In this document: positions 62,476 to 64,000 of the stretch, one piece after another
Layout: each line of letters starts with the position of its first letter
Position numbering within the stretch: position 1 is the first letter of the stretch
Notes under the pieces: generated by a model
Seen by the model: only the letters and a program-made list of their open reading frames with translations
The model's database searches: none
What the model was told of the DNA's origin: nothing
Position numbers and translations under genes: made by a program
Assembly: GCA_050950025.1 (NCBI GenBank)
Contig: JBMNGW010000013.1
Span: forward strand, 128,520-192,519
DNA: 64,000 nt
From: JBMNGW01 sp050950025
GTDB taxonomy: Bacteria > Spirochaetota > Spirochaetia > Sphaerochaetales > Sphaerochaetaceae
Direction of reading: 5' to 3'

Positions 62476-63152
62476 TGCCTCCTTTCATCGCTTGCGATAG
62501 AGCCATCATGCAGTTGTACCAGACGACTGGCATACTCCATGACCATCTTGTCATGGGTAGAAAAGATGAAGGTCGTACCAAATTTCTCGTTCATCTGCCT
62601 CATCAGCTTAAGGATTTCCTCTCCTGTTTTGGAATCAAGGTTGGCAGTCGGCTCATCGGCGAGGATTAGCTGAGGACGTTTGACCAAAGCCCGGGCAATG
62701 GCGATTCTCTGCTGTTGCCCTCCGCTAAGCTGTGAAGGGCGGCGGTTCTCCATCCCCTGTAGCCCGACTTCTTGCAACATTTCATAGGTGCGTTGTCTGA
62801 CTTCTGCTTTGGGGACATTGAGCAAAGAGAGGACGAACGAAACATTTTCGTAGGCTGAGAGGACCGGAATGAGGTTGTAGGTTTGAAAAATGAAGCCGAC
62901 GTTCTGCCTTCTAAATGAAGTCTTCTCTTCTTTGCTCATGGTGCTGATCTTCTGATCGTTGATGCAGATTTCTCCATCATCGATGGCGTCTATACACCCA
63001 ATGAGGTTAAGCAATGTGGTCTTTCCCGAGCCTGATGGTCCAGCGATAGAGAGAAACTCCCCGTCCTGTATCTCTAAAGAGACCTGTTTCAAGGCACGAA
63101 CAATACTCTCGCCCGTCTTATAATTACGACTTACCTTCTCAACCTTAATCAT
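62472..63152 (-). CDS. ABC transporter ATP-binding protein, LolD/MacB type
   Basis: A 226-residue ATPase. Walker A GPSGSGKTT (residues 38-46), signature LSGGQQQRIAIARAL, Walker B LILADEPTANLD, and the switch histidine in FSTHD. The compact form and the FQTYNLIPVLSAYENV segment put it in the LolD/MacB/FtsE-like group. It heads the five-gene envelope operon and energises both permeases. Confidence 0.93.
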   Translation of the reverse strand: MIKVEKVSRNYKTGESIVRALKQVSLEIQDGEFLSIAGPSGSGKTTLLNLIGCIDAIDDGEICINDQKISTMSKEEKTSFRRQNVGFIFQTYNLIPVLSAYENVSFVLSLLNVPKAEVRQRTYEMLQEVGLQGMENRRPSQLSGGQQQRIAIARALVKRPQLILADEPTANLDSKTGEEILKLMRQMNEKFGTTFIFSTHDKMVMEYASRLVQLHDGSIASDERRQ

Positions 63153-63616
63153 TTTTAAGCATCTCCCTCTCAGTCTTAGTCTTACTGAACTGCTTAATCG
63201 ACACCGAGTTTACGATAACCGTCCTATACCCTTCCTGCAAGAGGAAGAAAGCTAAAGTAAAGTGCTAGCATCAGGTGGATTGCATGAAAAAACAATCCGC
63301 TCAGTTCATTGATTTCTCCTGTGTCCAAAAAATGGTACGAAAAGGTGTCGATACCGATAATACTACTTTTCACAAAACTGCCTTTGATGGGGTTAATAGA
63401 CTACTCCCTTCCTCAATATCCGGTTTGACGCAAACTTGATGGCTTAAAAAGTATGTCGCCCTTGCTGCCCTTAACAATAACATATGCAAAAACCTAAGTA
63501 ATTTTAGGATTATTTATTCGTAGGAGAAGCTTTAGTGTTACATTATCTTGCTTTGGGCTCAACTATTTTGTATAGTGAACCCCTATGGAAGATCCGTTAC
63601 CTAGAAGGAGGCCATT
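63153..63616. other. intergenic with two weak small ORFs
   Basis: Two overlapping small frames occur. On the minus strand, 63224-63373 (GTG start) would encode about 49 residues with a hydrophobic end (GLFFHAIHLMLALYFSFLPL); its frame stays open to about 63400 and may be a remnant of a membrane protein. On the plus strand, 63284-63439 encodes 51 residues (MKKQSAQFIDFSCVQKMVRK and on), unrecognised. Neither is convincing. The ATPase promoter should also lie here but was not pinned down. Confidence 0.35.
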
Positions 63617-64000
63617 GTGAGCCTCCATATCAGCGCTATTGTCGCCCTTTTATTCTTGTCGGCTTTTTTCAGTGCCTCTGAAACCGCCTTTACCAGCCTT
63701 TCGTTTGTTCAAATCAGGATGCTTGAAGCAAAGAAAGGCAAAGTAGCCCATAAAGCGGCCCACTTAGCCTCCAACCGCGAGCTATTACTTTCGGCTATTC
63801 TTATTGGCAACAACCTTGCCAACCTCAGTGCTTCAGCTTTAACAACCACTTTTGTTATCTCCACTTGGGGCAACAATCTTATCGGTATTGGCACCGGTGT
63901 GTTGACATTACTGATTCTTATTTTTGGTGAAATCACTCCCAAACAGGTAGCTATGAGCCACAATATGACCATAGCCCAAGTTGCTGCTTATCCATTGCAG
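63617..64000 (+). CDS. CNNM/CorC-type membrane protein, N-terminal part
   Basis: The first 128 codons of a hemolysin-C/CorC-like protein cut by the window end. Helices of the CNNM (DUF21) domain are plain: a first helix IVALLFLSAFFSASETAFTS with the family SASETA motif, then SNRELLLSAILIGNNLANLS and a LTLLILIFGEITPKQVAMSH segment with the GEITPK motif. Full members add CBS domains and a CorC-HlyC domain and act in magnesium or cobalt movement. A GTG start is used, with AAGGAGG 5 bases ahead. Confidence 0.9.
   Translation, partial: MSLHISAIVALLFLSAFFSASETAFTSLSFVQIRMLEAKKGKVAHKAAHLASNRELLLSAILIGNNLANLSASALTTTFVISTWGNNLIGIGTGVLTLLILIFGEITPKQVAMSHNMTIAQVAAYPLQ

Overview
The window looks like a chromosomal piece of a fermentative, anaerobic bacterium, most likely a spirochaete of the Sphaerochaeta/Treponema type. 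The case rests on the combination of pyruvate:ferredoxin oxidoreductase, a class II (B12) ribonucleotide reductase, rubredoxin, TRAP and Tct solute-binding transporters, compact ParC/ParE subunits, a long-type phosphofructokinase and a divergent three-subunit xanthine-dehydrogenase-like enzyme. The assignment is an inference; no rRNA or tRNA gene was seen.

Layout. 0-0.6 kb: 3' end of a PotD-like polyamine-binding protein. 0.6-11.9 kb (minus strand, visibly AT-richer than the rest): a catabolic island with an alcohol dehydrogenase, a split transketolase, a BKACE/DUF849 enzyme, a TRAP transporter, a GntR regulator, a D-2-hydroxyacid dehydrogenase (two frameshifts) and glycerate kinase. An IS256-family element with an 8-bp target duplication interrupts the transketolase C-subunit gene. 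12.2-18.9 kb: a polyprenol/phytol-kinase-like pair, an RRM protein, a LemA/DUF2207 pair, ArgR and glucose-6-phosphate isomerase. 19.2-24.2 kb (minus): a tightly overlapping operon ligA - aminotransferase - ModE-type HTH - phosphofructokinase. 24.3-35.3 kb (plus): the xanthine-dehydrogenase-like trio, then dnaE - yggT - recG - rsmD - acyl-ACP thioesterase.

34.5-38.9 kb: seven consecutive genes (six units: thioesterase, slyX-like, WYL regulator, rubredoxin, tctA and tctB), all recognisable and near full length, but each carrying single-base indels. Extra bases in short homopolymers predominate, so a local sequence-quality problem is at least as likely as gene decay. tctC (39.1-40.1 kb) is intact. 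40.5-42.8 kb: an MFS transporter with one frameshift, and a nitroreductase whose promoter, ribosome site and first 26 codons lie in an exact 123-bp in-frame tandem duplication. 42.9-56.4 kb (minus): nifJ (PFOR), nrdJ with an NrdR-box-like site, an M42 peptidase, gdhA with a clear promoter, and parE-parC-rluA. 56.7-58.1 kb: four 23-bp direct repeats followed by a DUF4143-type ATPase. 58.2-63.2 kb (minus): an operon of ABC ATPase, two FtsX-type permeases, a LolA-like periplasmic protein and an outer-membrane beta-barrel, which together could form an envelope-spanning lipid or lipoprotein route. The window ends inside a CNNM/CorC-type membrane protein gene.

How the parts fit. The 0.6-11.9 kb island would import a small organic acid through TRAP, oxidise or split it (dehydrogenase, transketolase, BKACE) and send a C3 fragment to glycerate and 2- or 3-phosphoglycerate; the IS probably breaks this in the sequenced strain. 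The best candidates for something undescribed are that island, the five-gene envelope operon and the repeat-plus-ATPase locus.
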